Assembly (NCBI GenBank): GCA_934183145.1
Contig: CAKPSA010000059.1
Coordinates: 1-7,528 of the forward strand
Direction: 5' to 3'
Length of the DNA stretch: 7,528 nucleotides
DNA from: an uncultured Veillonella sp.
Lineage (GTDB): Bacteria > Bacillota > Negativicutes > Veillonellales > Veillonellaceae
The position numbers and the translations under genes are program-made. Below the pieces are notes generated by a model. That model worked only from the letters and a program-made list of their open reading frames with translations. It made no database searches and was not told where the DNA came from. Below, one piece after another: positions 1-5,010 of the stretch. Positions within the stretch are counted from its first letter, which is position 1. Each line of letters starts with the position of its first letter.

Positions 1-758
1 ACCTTCGTATCTTCATTCAACAAAGTCTCTTTAGACACTGGCACAACACTGGTATCAGCATGTAAATCGACGTCTGTTTTACCAATGCCTGGGAAGTGTT
101 TGTAAGAATACCACAAGCCCGCTTCATCATAGGCCTTACCTACTGCACTGGCATAGCGTACGACCTCATCGGGGTTCGTACTAAAGGAACGGCCATAGGT
201 CAATCCCAAGTCCGCAACAGGCGCAAAGTTAATATTGAATCCCAAGTCTTTAAGTTCTGTACCAGATTGTTTTGCCAAGGATACCGCTTGTTCAATAGGT
301 TCCTTACCTAACTCTTCTGCAGGAGGAACCTTGATGAGCTGATCCTCCATGCGCGACACAGCACCACCCTCTTGGTCGATACCGATGAACAATGGCGTTA
401 AACCGGCGCTTTTACCAGTTTTATTAATGTCCGCAATGAGCGATTTCACTTGATCTTTGGACGCCATATTCCGGTCAAACAGAATAATGCCGCCCACGCG
501 GTACTCATTGAGCATAAACTTCGCATCATCGTTCAATGTCTTGCCGTGGATGCCAATCATCAATAATTGACCTACCTTATCTGCGTCAGACATATTAGCC
601 ACTAATTTGTCCACCTTTTCCTCTGGTGAAAGCTCGCTCTGTGCCACAGACTCATAAGTTACAGGCTCAGCCTTAGAAGTAAATGGATTATGTAAACCGC
701 AACCGGTTGTAAGCGCCAACGCGCCGATCATCGTAGCTGCTACGATACGTCGAAACAT
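1..758 (-). CDS. nagZ: GH3 beta-N-acetylhexosaminidase (NagZ-type) lipoprotein, 3' end cut by window edge
   Basis: Glycoside hydrolase family 3 enzymes of the NagZ type remove N-acetylglucosamine from muropeptides during peptidoglycan turnover. Only the first 252 codons are visible. Residues 1-20 form a basic, hydrophobic signal peptide ending in LTTGC, a plausible lipobox that would lipidate Cys20; the next ~30 residues look like a linker. The barrel then shows GIDQEGG (Asp128-Gly132) and the loop KHFPGIGKTDVDLH (Lys220-His233). Asp231 and His233 fall at the general-acid Asp-His dyad of NagZ enzymes. Two positions differ from the usual loop (FPGHG is FPGIG, DSH is DLH). The nucleophile Asp and C-terminal part lie outside the window. 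The ATG at 756-758 is set by GGAGG at 764-768, five bases upstream. It appears to be a single gene behind its own promoter at 794-822. The family call is secure; the exact substrate is inferred. Confidence 0.9.
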   Translation of the reverse strand, partial: MFRRIVAATMIGALALTTGCGLHNPFTSKAEPVTYESVAQSELSPEEKVDKLVANMSDADKVGQLLMIGIHGKTLNDDAKFMLNEYRVGGIILFDRNMASKDQVKSLIADINKTGKSAGLTPLFIGIDQEGGAVSRMEDQLIKVPPAEELGKEPIEQAVSLAKQSGTELKDLGFNINFAPVADLGLTYGRSFSTNPDEVVRYASAVGKAYDEAGLWYSYKHFPGIGKTDVDLHADTSVVPVSKETLLNEDTK

Positions 759-793
759 ATATACCTCCAAAATCTCTAAAAAGTATTATGTAT

Positions 794-822
794 AGTATAT
801 CAAATAATAAAGACAACCCCAA
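794..822 (-). promoter_or_regulatory. Promoter of the NagZ-type gene (extended -10)
   Basis: On the minus strand a -10 box TATACT (794-799) is preceded by TG at the extended -10 position (TGATATACT), and a weak -35 TTGGGG (817-822) lies 17 bases upstream. It would start RNA near 787, giving a leader of about 29 bases to the GGAGG site. The sequence TGATATACTATACATA (787-802) recurs before two other genes in the window. Confidence 0.6.
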
Positions 823-853
823 AACGCCAATATATCTCGTGAATCGTTAGCGC

Positions 854-912
854 AAAAAAGACTATTACCCAAAACCTACGAATATACGTGTTGGTTTGAA
901 GTAATAGTCTTT
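854..912 (-). terminator. Rho-independent terminator of the BFD-like gene
   Basis: A 12-bp perfect stem (857-868 with 901-912, minus strand AAAGACTATTAC / GTAATAGTCTTT) encloses a second 5-bp stem (872-876 with 893-897). On the minus strand the stem runs into six T (859-854), the first three of which can pair. It lies about 80 bases after the stop of the BFD-like gene and before the NagZ promoter, so it insulates the two units. Confidence 0.8.
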
Positions 913-990
913 AGAGCTTCACTACAAGCTATGTGTTTTACAGTTTGTAGTTTGAGCTTCACATTTAAATATGTTATTCAAATTTCGTTT

Positions 991-1224
991 TTAAATTTTG
1001 CCTTGCTCTTTCATTTCTGCTAAGAGCTTTACGATTCGAGGACCACAGCCTTTACCACCGCAAGCACCTGTGCCGGCACGTGTTGCCTCTTTTACCTCAG
1101 GAAATGTATGAGCACCATTCAAAATGGCTTCCTTAATCGTTTTACGTGTAATGCTACGGCATGTACACACCTTTGTAAGCTTATCCAGAATTGCCTCTGG
1201 CACTTGGTTTTCTTCAAAATCCAT
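991..1224 (-). CDS. Stand-alone BFD-like [2Fe-2S]-binding protein, 77 aa
   Basis: The protein is one BFD-like [2Fe-2S] domain. Its four cysteines follow the family pattern: Cys20-x-Cys22 and, 32 residues later, Cys55-x4-Cys60 within GACGGKGCGP. The intervening helices (TRKTIKEAI, TFPEVKEAT) are typical. BFD itself is the ferredoxin that helps release iron from bacterioferritin; the same domain also occurs within larger enzymes (nitrite reductase, glycerol-3-phosphate and proline/hydroxyproline oxidoreductases). The electron partner here cannot be read from the sequence. An in-frame ATG exists at 1243-1245, but the start at 1222-1224 is preferred because AGAGGA lies six bases upstream (1231-1236) and would be inside the longer version. 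It is monocistronic between its AT-rich leader and the terminator at 854-912. The domain call is firm; a role in iron or redox handling is inferred. Confidence 0.88.
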   Translation of the reverse strand: MDFEENQVPEAILDKLTKVCTCRSITRKTIKEAILNGAHTFPEVKEATRAGTGACGGKGCGPRIVKLLAEMKEQGKI

Positions 1225-1486
1225 ATGTATTCCTCTTCTATTCACTTGAATATCTCTATACTAACTTATATACAGTGTCTATATACTTATAGTATTAAAT
1301 ACTTCATTATGCATAGTAACTACTACTTAATGTACAGTATTTAGCACTGCTTTATATACGATATACTAAAATAACAATATATCGAAAATTTACGATTTCT
1401 ATGTCTAGTATATCATACTTATCGAATTATATCGATACTTTTTAATATAGTGAAGAAGATGGACTAAAGTCCTTACCGTATAACGC
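1225..1486 (-). promoter_or_regulatory. AT-rich leader and promoter region of the BFD-like gene
   Basis: This 262-base gap has no credible gene. On the minus strand TCGATA (1430-1435) and TATACT (1407-1412) are 17 bases apart, with a TG extended -10, giving a plausible promoter and an unusually long leader of about 175 bases. The leader holds short palindromes, for example AGTATT-A-AATACT (1291-1303). GGACTAAAGTCC (1461-1472) is a small palindrome after the M50 gene but lacks a T-run, so I do not call a terminator there. Confidence 0.5.
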
Positions 1487-2119
1487 TTACAAAATAACGC
1501 TTACAATACGCTCAAACAATTGCAAAATAGTTTGTTGTAATGGAATGAAAATCTTACTAGCAATTGGTGTGTTAAGTACTAAGATGAGCAAAATCAAACT
1601 TACAAAACTTAAACGTTCCAACGTAAATTGCCAGTTCCCAGGCAATAGACTTGTAATAATACGACTGCCATCTAGTGGTGGTATTGGCATCATATTAAGA
1701 ATAGCAAAATTGATATTATATACGACAATCAGTGTCAGTATTAATTCTAATGAATCATTCGTCAACAAGCCATAACTTTCAAGAAAACGAAGGGCTAAAT
1801 AGCCCAAAAAGGCCATCAACACATTAGATGCCGGTCCCGCAATAGAAACTAAAGTAGAATCCGTACGAGGATCACGGAAATTAGATGGATTAACCATTAC
1901 GGGCTTAGCCCAACCAAATCCACCAACAAGGAAGGCTATAGAGCCAATTAAATCAAGATGTGCCACGGGATTCAACGTCAATCGCCCCATAGAGCGCGGC
2001 GTAGAATCACCGAGCATATCAGCTACCTTGGCATGAGCAAATTCATGTCCTGCAGCTGCGATGATAAGCGCTGGTATGGACGCTAAAATCATCGTTAAAC
2101 TAATACCAGAAAATAACAT
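1487..2119 (-). CDS. Site-2 protease family (peptidase M50) membrane protein, 210 aa
   Basis: This is a small intramembrane zinc metalloprotease of the M50/S2P fold. The zinc motif HEFAH is at residues 25-29, in the first membrane helix (about 10-30), with Glu26 as the catalytic base. The second metal motif NMMPIPPLDGSR is at 142-153, with Asp150 as third ligand. AGPASN (94-99) and NPVAHLD (50-56) are further family hallmarks. Hydrophobic stretches at about 58-72, 90-112, 124-144 and 165-185 complete the membrane core. No PDZ or CBS domain is present, so it belongs with the short, YwhC-like members whose substrates are mostly unknown. The ATG at 2117-2119 follows AAAGGAG at 2124-2130, which overlaps the stop codon of the gene before it; only nine bases separate the two genes, so translation is probably coupled. 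The last codons contain a 13-bp sequence repeated 14 bases later. No clear terminator follows. Confidence 0.9.
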   Translation of the reverse strand: MLFSGISLTMILASIPALIIAAAGHEFAHAKVADMLGDSTPRSMGRLTLNPVAHLDLIGSIAFLVGGFGWAKPVMVNPSNFRDPRTDSTLVSIAGPASNVLMAFLGYLALRFLESYGLLTNDSLELILTLIVVYNINFAILNMMPIPPLDGSRIITSLLPGNWQFTLERLSFVSLILLILVLNTPIASKIFIPLQQTILQLFERIVSVIL

Positions 2120-2128
2120 AGAACTCCT

Positions 2129-2899
2129 TTATTGTTTAGCTTCCCATGCGGTGTAGCCATCTTGAATGCAACGAAGGGCATTCAATGTACGAGGATAACC
2201 GATGTACGGCACGCATTGGGATGCGATATTAATCAAATATTGTTTGCTGTTGCCTACGTTTAAGTTACCTTCTACGTGAGCCTCGAGTTGAGGTTCACAG
2301 CCACCTTGAGCCGCCAAGAAACAGAAGGTAATCATTTCACGATGGGCCACGCTTAAACCTTTACGAGTGTAGTAATCGCCAAACATATTAGCAAGCCACT
2401 TATTGATGTGACGTGTCTCTTCAGGGCCTTCTTGGTAAGAATTACGGATAGACTCACCAAAGATTTCAACCTGTTTCTCTACACCCTTTTCAAGGCGAGA
2501 TTCACTAGTAATTGTGCTGCGAGATGGATCCACAACAGTTTCCCCACGATAGTCAAAAATCTTATTTGTGACCTTAAAGAATGGACGCACACGACCGATG
2601 CCAAGATATGGCACAGCTTGATACAGAAGCTCTATTACTTCATCGGGAATCAAGCCAAAGTTAAGTGCTGCAGGTAGCATCAACGCATATTCATCGACAG
2701 CAGATACACCCACTAATGTGGCAAGGATAGCCAAGAAACGATCCTTGGCAGGCACATTGCGACCCTCTTCGGTAATAACTTCATCAAATGCAAAATTATC
2801 AAACAATACTTCAAACTCAGGGTCGATATAACCTGCAGGGGCTGCAATATCAGGGAACATGCGCTCCGTATAGGCTTGAGCAAATTCAGATTTAGACAT
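2129..2899 (-). CDS. Carboxymuconolactone decarboxylase (CMD/AhpD-fold) family protein, two domains, 256 aa
   Basis: Two CMD-like helical repeats are visible. Domain 1 covers about residues 47-115 (KDRFLAILATLVG ... IPDEVIELLYQAVPYLG) and domain 2 about 165-250 (HREMITFCFLAAQGGCEP ... YIGYPRTLNALRCI). Domain 2 carries the segment closest to gamma-carboxymuconolactone decarboxylase, with Cys201 and His208 in GGCEPQLEAH. There is no CxxC pair, so an AhpD-type thiol peroxidase reaction is not supported. The family includes decarboxylases and many uncharacterised proteins; no aromatic degradation genes are nearby, so the reaction is unknown. The start at 2897-2899 is set by GGAGG at 2906-2910, six bases upstream. 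A longer in-frame ATG at 2951-2953 is rejected because its extra 18 codons run through the hairpin at 2921-2950. It is the first gene of a coupled pair with the M50 protein. Confidence 0.87.
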   Translation of the reverse strand: MSKSEFAQAYTERMFPDIAAPAGYIDPEFEVLFDNFAFDEVITEEGRNVPAKDRFLAILATLVGVSAVDEYALMLPAALNFGLIPDEVIELLYQAVPYLGIGRVRPFFKVTNKIFDYRGETVVDPSRSTITSESRLEKGVEKQVEIFGESIRNSYQEGPEETRHINKWLANMFGDYYTRKGLSVAHREMITFCFLAAQGGCEPQLEAHVEGNLNVGNSKQYLINIASQCVPYIGYPRTLNALRCIQDGYTAWEAKQ

Positions 2900-2920
2900 A
2901 GGAAACCTCCATAAACAACA

Positions 2921-2950
2921 CTGGTGAAAGCCCAAAGGAGCTTTCACCAG
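2921..2950 (-). terminator. Perfect 11-bp hairpin between the exported-protein gene and the CMD gene
   Basis: CTGGTGAAAGC (2921-2931) pairs with GCTTTCACCAG (2940-2950) around an 8-base loop. On the minus strand the stem is followed by TGTTGTTT, a broken T-tract, so it could be a leaky terminator for the exported-protein gene. It ends ten bases before the CMD ribosome site and could instead act as an attenuator or RNA processing point. No other promoter for the CMD gene is obvious in this gap. Confidence 0.6.
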
Positions 2951-2987
2951 CAATAGTTATGTAATTATTACGGCTTGCGCCATCAAA

Positions 2988-3386
2988 TTATAAAGCTGGG
3001 AAAGAGAAATCAGTGCCGTATACTTCTTTCCAAGCAGCCAAGAACATGTTGTATTCATTAGAACCAGGAGTGATTTGGTACGCTTGACCATCTGGGGAGA
3101 AACGATATACAGTATGCAAGCTTGGGTGAACAATATATTTGAATAATGTAGCTTCGCCATATTGGTTGTTATGCATGTTCACTACATTGATGCCGAATAC
3201 ATAGTTACGGCTACTATCGATACCACTGAATTGGGATGCTTTATCGAAGAAATATGTTTCAGAACCATTTGCACTGTTTGGAACCTCTGGATAGTTAGCT
3301 AAACCATTCCAGTTTGCTGCATTGGCAACACCACCAACTAATAATGTACCGGCTAATACAAATGCGCCTAATAAATTTTTATTCAT
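2988..3386 (-). CDS. Small exported protein of unknown function, 132 aa
   Basis: I do not recognise this protein with confidence. Residues 1-23 are a clear Sec signal peptide: MNKN, a hydrophobic core LLGAFVLAGTLLVGGV, then ANA with cleavage predicted before Ala24. There is no lipobox. The mature part of about 109 residues has no cysteine, no further membrane segment, and is rich in Tyr, Phe, Asn and Ser (NGSETYFFDKAS, YVFGINVVNMHNNQYG, KYIVHPSLHTVYRF). This suggests a compact beta-rich periplasmic or surface domain; the order is loosely like small surface-adhesin-E proteins, but that is only an impression. The start ATG (3384-3386) has AGGAG six bases upstream. It has its own promoter with a two-hairpin leader, and the hairpin at 2921-2950 follows the gene. 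Confidence 0.85.
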   Translation of the reverse strand: MNKNLLGAFVLAGTLLVGGVANAANWNGLANYPEVPNSANGSETYFFDKASQFSGIDSSRNYVFGINVVNMHNNQYGEATLFKYIVHPSLHTVYRFSPDGQAYQITPGSNEYNMFLAAWKEVYGTDFSFPAL

Positions 3387-3474
3387 AATGCTCTCCTTTT
3401 GCCTTTACGGCATCTCACGACAGGTCATACTCTCGCATGACCTCAGCACAATACGTTATATGTATAGTATATCA
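3387..3474 (-). promoter_or_regulatory. Promoter and two-hairpin 5' leader of the exported-protein gene
   Basis: The extended -10 TGATATACT has its hexamer at 3466-3471; no good -35 is seen, as is usual for extended -10 promoters. RNA would start near 3459, leaving a leader of about 73 bases. That leader folds into a 7-bp stem AGGTCAT/ATGACCT (3422-3428 with 3437-3443) and a small TGCC/GGCA stem (3400-3403 with 3409-3412) just before the AGGAG site. It matches no riboswitch class I know; it may stabilise the mRNA or control translation. Confidence 0.5.
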
Positions 3475-3546
3475 TATTTTATGAAAATATTAGATATATT
3501 AAATTACAGAATGTATGCATATGAGATCTTACTAGGGTACGCTACA

Positions 3547-4065
3547 TTAGCGCTTAAGCTTCTCTGCTGTTCTAGCATTAGCGTTATCGATTGCTTCTAA
3601 CAATTTGTTAAGCAACATACGCATTTGACGAGTTTCTTCAACATCAAAAATTGGACCTGCAGATTCAGCTAAACGACGTGGTATATGAACTGCTTCGTCA
3701 CGCAACGCTTTACCTGTATCAGTAAGAGTTACCATAACAACGCGTTCATCTTGACGACTACGTTTACGCTTTAAGAATGCTTTTGCTTCTAATTTCTTTA
3801 AAAGTGGTGTTAATGTACCGGAATCGAGGCGCAATACTTGGCCTAATTCTTTTACGGACAAATCACCATATTGCCACAATGCCATCATTACGATGTATTG
3901 TGTATATGTCAAATTCAACGGATCTAAGTGACTGCGATATGCATTAACAATTTCCTTCGCCACTACATAAAGTGGGAAGCTCAATTGGTTTTCTAATTTC
4001 ATGTACTCTGCATCAGGTACGTCTTCTTTATGTTTGTAACCTTCGAGTACGCCAATTTCTGCCAT
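3547..4065 (-). CDS. MarR-family regulator, OhrR-like but lacking cysteine, 172 aa
   Basis: This is a winged-helix dimeric repressor of the MarR family, closest by eye to OhrR, which senses organic hydroperoxides. LENQLSFPLY (24-33), LNLTYTQY (50-57), LDSGTLTPLLKKLE (80-93, recognition helix) and QDERVVMVTLTDTG (105-118, wing) match OhrR closely. In OhrR the first motif reads LENQLCF and the cysteine is the peroxide sensor; here it is Ser29 (AGC, one base from TGC), and the protein has no cysteine at all. The two tyrosines that contact the sensor in OhrR are kept (Tyr43, Tyr54). It also has about 14 extra N-terminal residues. The ATG at 4063-4065 has GGAGG at 4072-4076. Palindromes overlapping its promoter suggest autoregulation. 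The stop codon lies within a small CGCTA/TAGCG hairpin without a T-run. No ohr peroxidase gene is in the window, so the target genes and ligand are unknown. Confidence 0.9.
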   Translation of the reverse strand: MAEIGVLEGYKHKEDVPDAEYMKLENQLSFPLYVVAKEIVNAYRSHLDPLNLTYTQYIVMMALWQYGDLSVKELGQVLRLDSGTLTPLLKKLEAKAFLKRKRSRQDERVVMVTLTDTGKALRDEAVHIPRRLAESAGPIFDVEETRQMRMLLNKLLEAIDNANARTAEKLKR

Positions 4066-4093
4066 ATTCTACCTCCATATGCACACAATAATC

Positions 4094-4132
4094 TACAAAT
4101 TAATTGTACACAATTCTACGGCAAGCAGTCAA
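4094..4132 (-). promoter_or_regulatory. marR-type promoter overlapped by palindromic, OhrR-box-like operator
   Basis: On the minus strand TTGACT (4127-4132) and TACAAT (4103-4108) are 18 bases apart and would start RNA about 30 bases before the ATG. Two overlapping palindromes cover the -10: AATTGT-AC-ACAATT (4102-4115), which is perfect, and TACAAATTAATTGTA (4094-4108), which is near-perfect. They resemble the TACAATT...AATTGTA box known for OhrR proteins, and their position fits repression of the regulator's own gene. Binding by this protein is inference. Confidence 0.65.
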
Positions 4133-4135
4133 CGT

Positions 4136-4174
4136 AAAAAAAACACTTTGGACATAAATTTTTAAATTTGTCAA
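4136..4174 (-). terminator. Probable terminator downstream of the ferritin-like gene
   Basis: A symmetrical AT-rich sequence at 4148-4174 (TTGGACATAAATTT paired with AAATTTGTCAA, one bulged base) is followed on the minus strand, after AGTG, by eight T (4143-4136). It lies about 110 bases after the ferritin-like stop codon and just upstream of the marR promoter. The weak stem and the four-base gap before the T-run lower confidence. The rest of the gap (4175-4283) holds only small AT hairpins such as TTTCTTT/AAAGAAA (4190-4209). Confidence 0.5.
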
Positions 4175-4283
4175 TTATTTAATATATTTTTTCTTTTTTA
4201 TTAAAGAAACCAGTAGCTCTATAGAATTTATGGGCTAAAATCACACCATATAGATATAAGACTATTAATAAATTTTTTTGATA

Positions 4284-4712
4284 TTAGAATTCAATACCAC
4301 ATGCAGACATGGCTTCTTCAAGACGTTTAGCATGATCTAATTCCTCTGGAATAGAATGCTCAATTAATTCAGCAATTTTATGAGCACCCTCTTCATTAGA
4401 ATGACGAACTTCATCAGCTAATTTAGCTAAGATAGTATCTGCAGACGCTTCAGCTTTATAGAAGTTAATTACCATCTTTACAAAGTCTTCCTTTGTAGCA
4501 GGGCCTTCCCCTAATAAATGGCTATAAATGCCACCATGTGCTGCATCTTCTGCAGCATTTTTATAGATTGCATCAGCAATTTTGTCATAACCAAGCTCTT
4601 TAGCTAAAAAATACATCGTGAAATACTGATTAGCACCGTTAACTTCAGCATTCTTTAACATTTCAATAGTCTTTTCAAAGGATTTCCCTTTAGCGATACC
4701 ATGTAAACTCAT
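4284..4712 (-). CDS. Rubrerythrin-type ferritin-like diiron protein without rubredoxin domain, 142 aa
   Basis: The protein is a four-helix bundle of the rubrerythrin/ferritin-like superfamily, which binds a diiron centre and in anaerobes typically reduces peroxide or handles iron. Candidate metal ligands follow the family order: Glu23 in helix 1, Asp56-x2-His59 in helix 2 (AEDAAH), Glu88 in helix 3 (YKAEAS) and Glu124-x2-His127 in helix 4 (EELDHAKRL). In rubrerythrin the second position is normally Glu; here Asp56, or the adjacent Glu55, must serve. Full rubrerythrins are about 190 residues with a C-terminal rubredoxin; this one stops right after the bundle (SACGIEF) and has one cysteine only, so electrons must come from a separate partner. 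The ATG at 4710-4712 has AGGAG at 4719-4723. It is monocistronic with a strong promoter. Peroxidase function is inferred. Confidence 0.85.
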   Translation of the reverse strand: MSLHGIAKGKSFEKTIEMLKNAEVNGANQYFTMYFLAKELGYDKIADAIYKNAAEDAAHGGIYSHLLGEGPATKEDFVKMVINFYKAEASADTILAKLADEVRHSNEEGAHKIAELIEHSIPEELDHAKRLEEAMSACGIEF

Positions 4713-5010
4713 AATATTCTCCTTTTATATACTCAGCTGTTTAGATCTTAAATTGTAAGATGTATATGCATACAGATATACTACAAAATTAAATTCTAAA
4801 ATATAATTTTATGCAATTATTATTGTAAGATTTATATCTAATTTTGTCAATTTACTTAATATGATTACATAGTATATGCAAAGTGTTTCCCGTTAGCATA
4901 TCCCTTCTAGAGCTCTTTTAAAACTTATTCTAAATTTCTTTCTAGGTCTATGTCATGTAGTATAATAAAAGAAACTCTATATAAAAACTAATTAATAACA
5001 GGAGGTTACT
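4713..5010. promoter_or_regulatory. Divergent intergenic region: ferritin-like promoter (minus) and nitroreductase promoter (plus)
   Basis: For the minus-strand ferritin-like gene, TTGACA (4845-4850) and TACAAT (4822-4827) are exactly 17 bases apart, nearly consensus, giving a leader of about 100 bases. That leader has a hairpin ATCTTA/TAAGAT (4745-4761) and TACAAAATTAAATTCTA (4782-4798), similar to the operator at marR. ATTGTAAGAT-N-TATAT occurs twice (from 4753 and from 4823, one copy running from the -10). For the plus-strand nitroreductase a perfect -10 TATAAT lies at 4961-4966 with no good -35. GGAGG at 5001-5005 sets the nitroreductase start. No gene is seen in this gap. Confidence 0.7.

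Noticed and set aside
96..311. Plus-strand open frame within the NagZ-type gene
   Set aside because: It is antisense to a clearly conserved glycosidase sequence and has no ribosome site or recognisable protein features.
1225..1245. Longer N-terminus of the BFD-like protein (start at 1243-1245)
   Set aside because: The AGAGGA ribosome site at 1231-1236 serves the inner ATG at 1222-1224 and would be coding in the longer version.
1461..1472. GGACTAAAGTCC as terminator of the M50 gene
   Set aside because: The stem is at most 4-5 bp with a tiny loop and there is no T-tract on the minus strand.
2900..2953. Longer N-terminus of the CMD protein (start at 2951-2953)
   Set aside because: The extra codons translate the hairpin and the GGAGG site; the inner ATG has perfect spacing.
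3387..3459. Riboswitch in the exported-protein leader
   Set aside because: The leader is short and its hairpins do not match the conserved core of any riboswitch class I know; kept only as a structured leader.
3540..3552. CGCTA/TAGCG hairpin as terminator of the MarR gene
   Set aside because: It has a 5-bp stem with a 3-base loop and no T-run, and it contains the stop codon.
4814..4828. PerR box at the ferritin-like promoter
   Set aside because: The match to the TTATAAT-N-ATTATAA consensus is only about 10 of 14 in AT-rich DNA, too weak to call.
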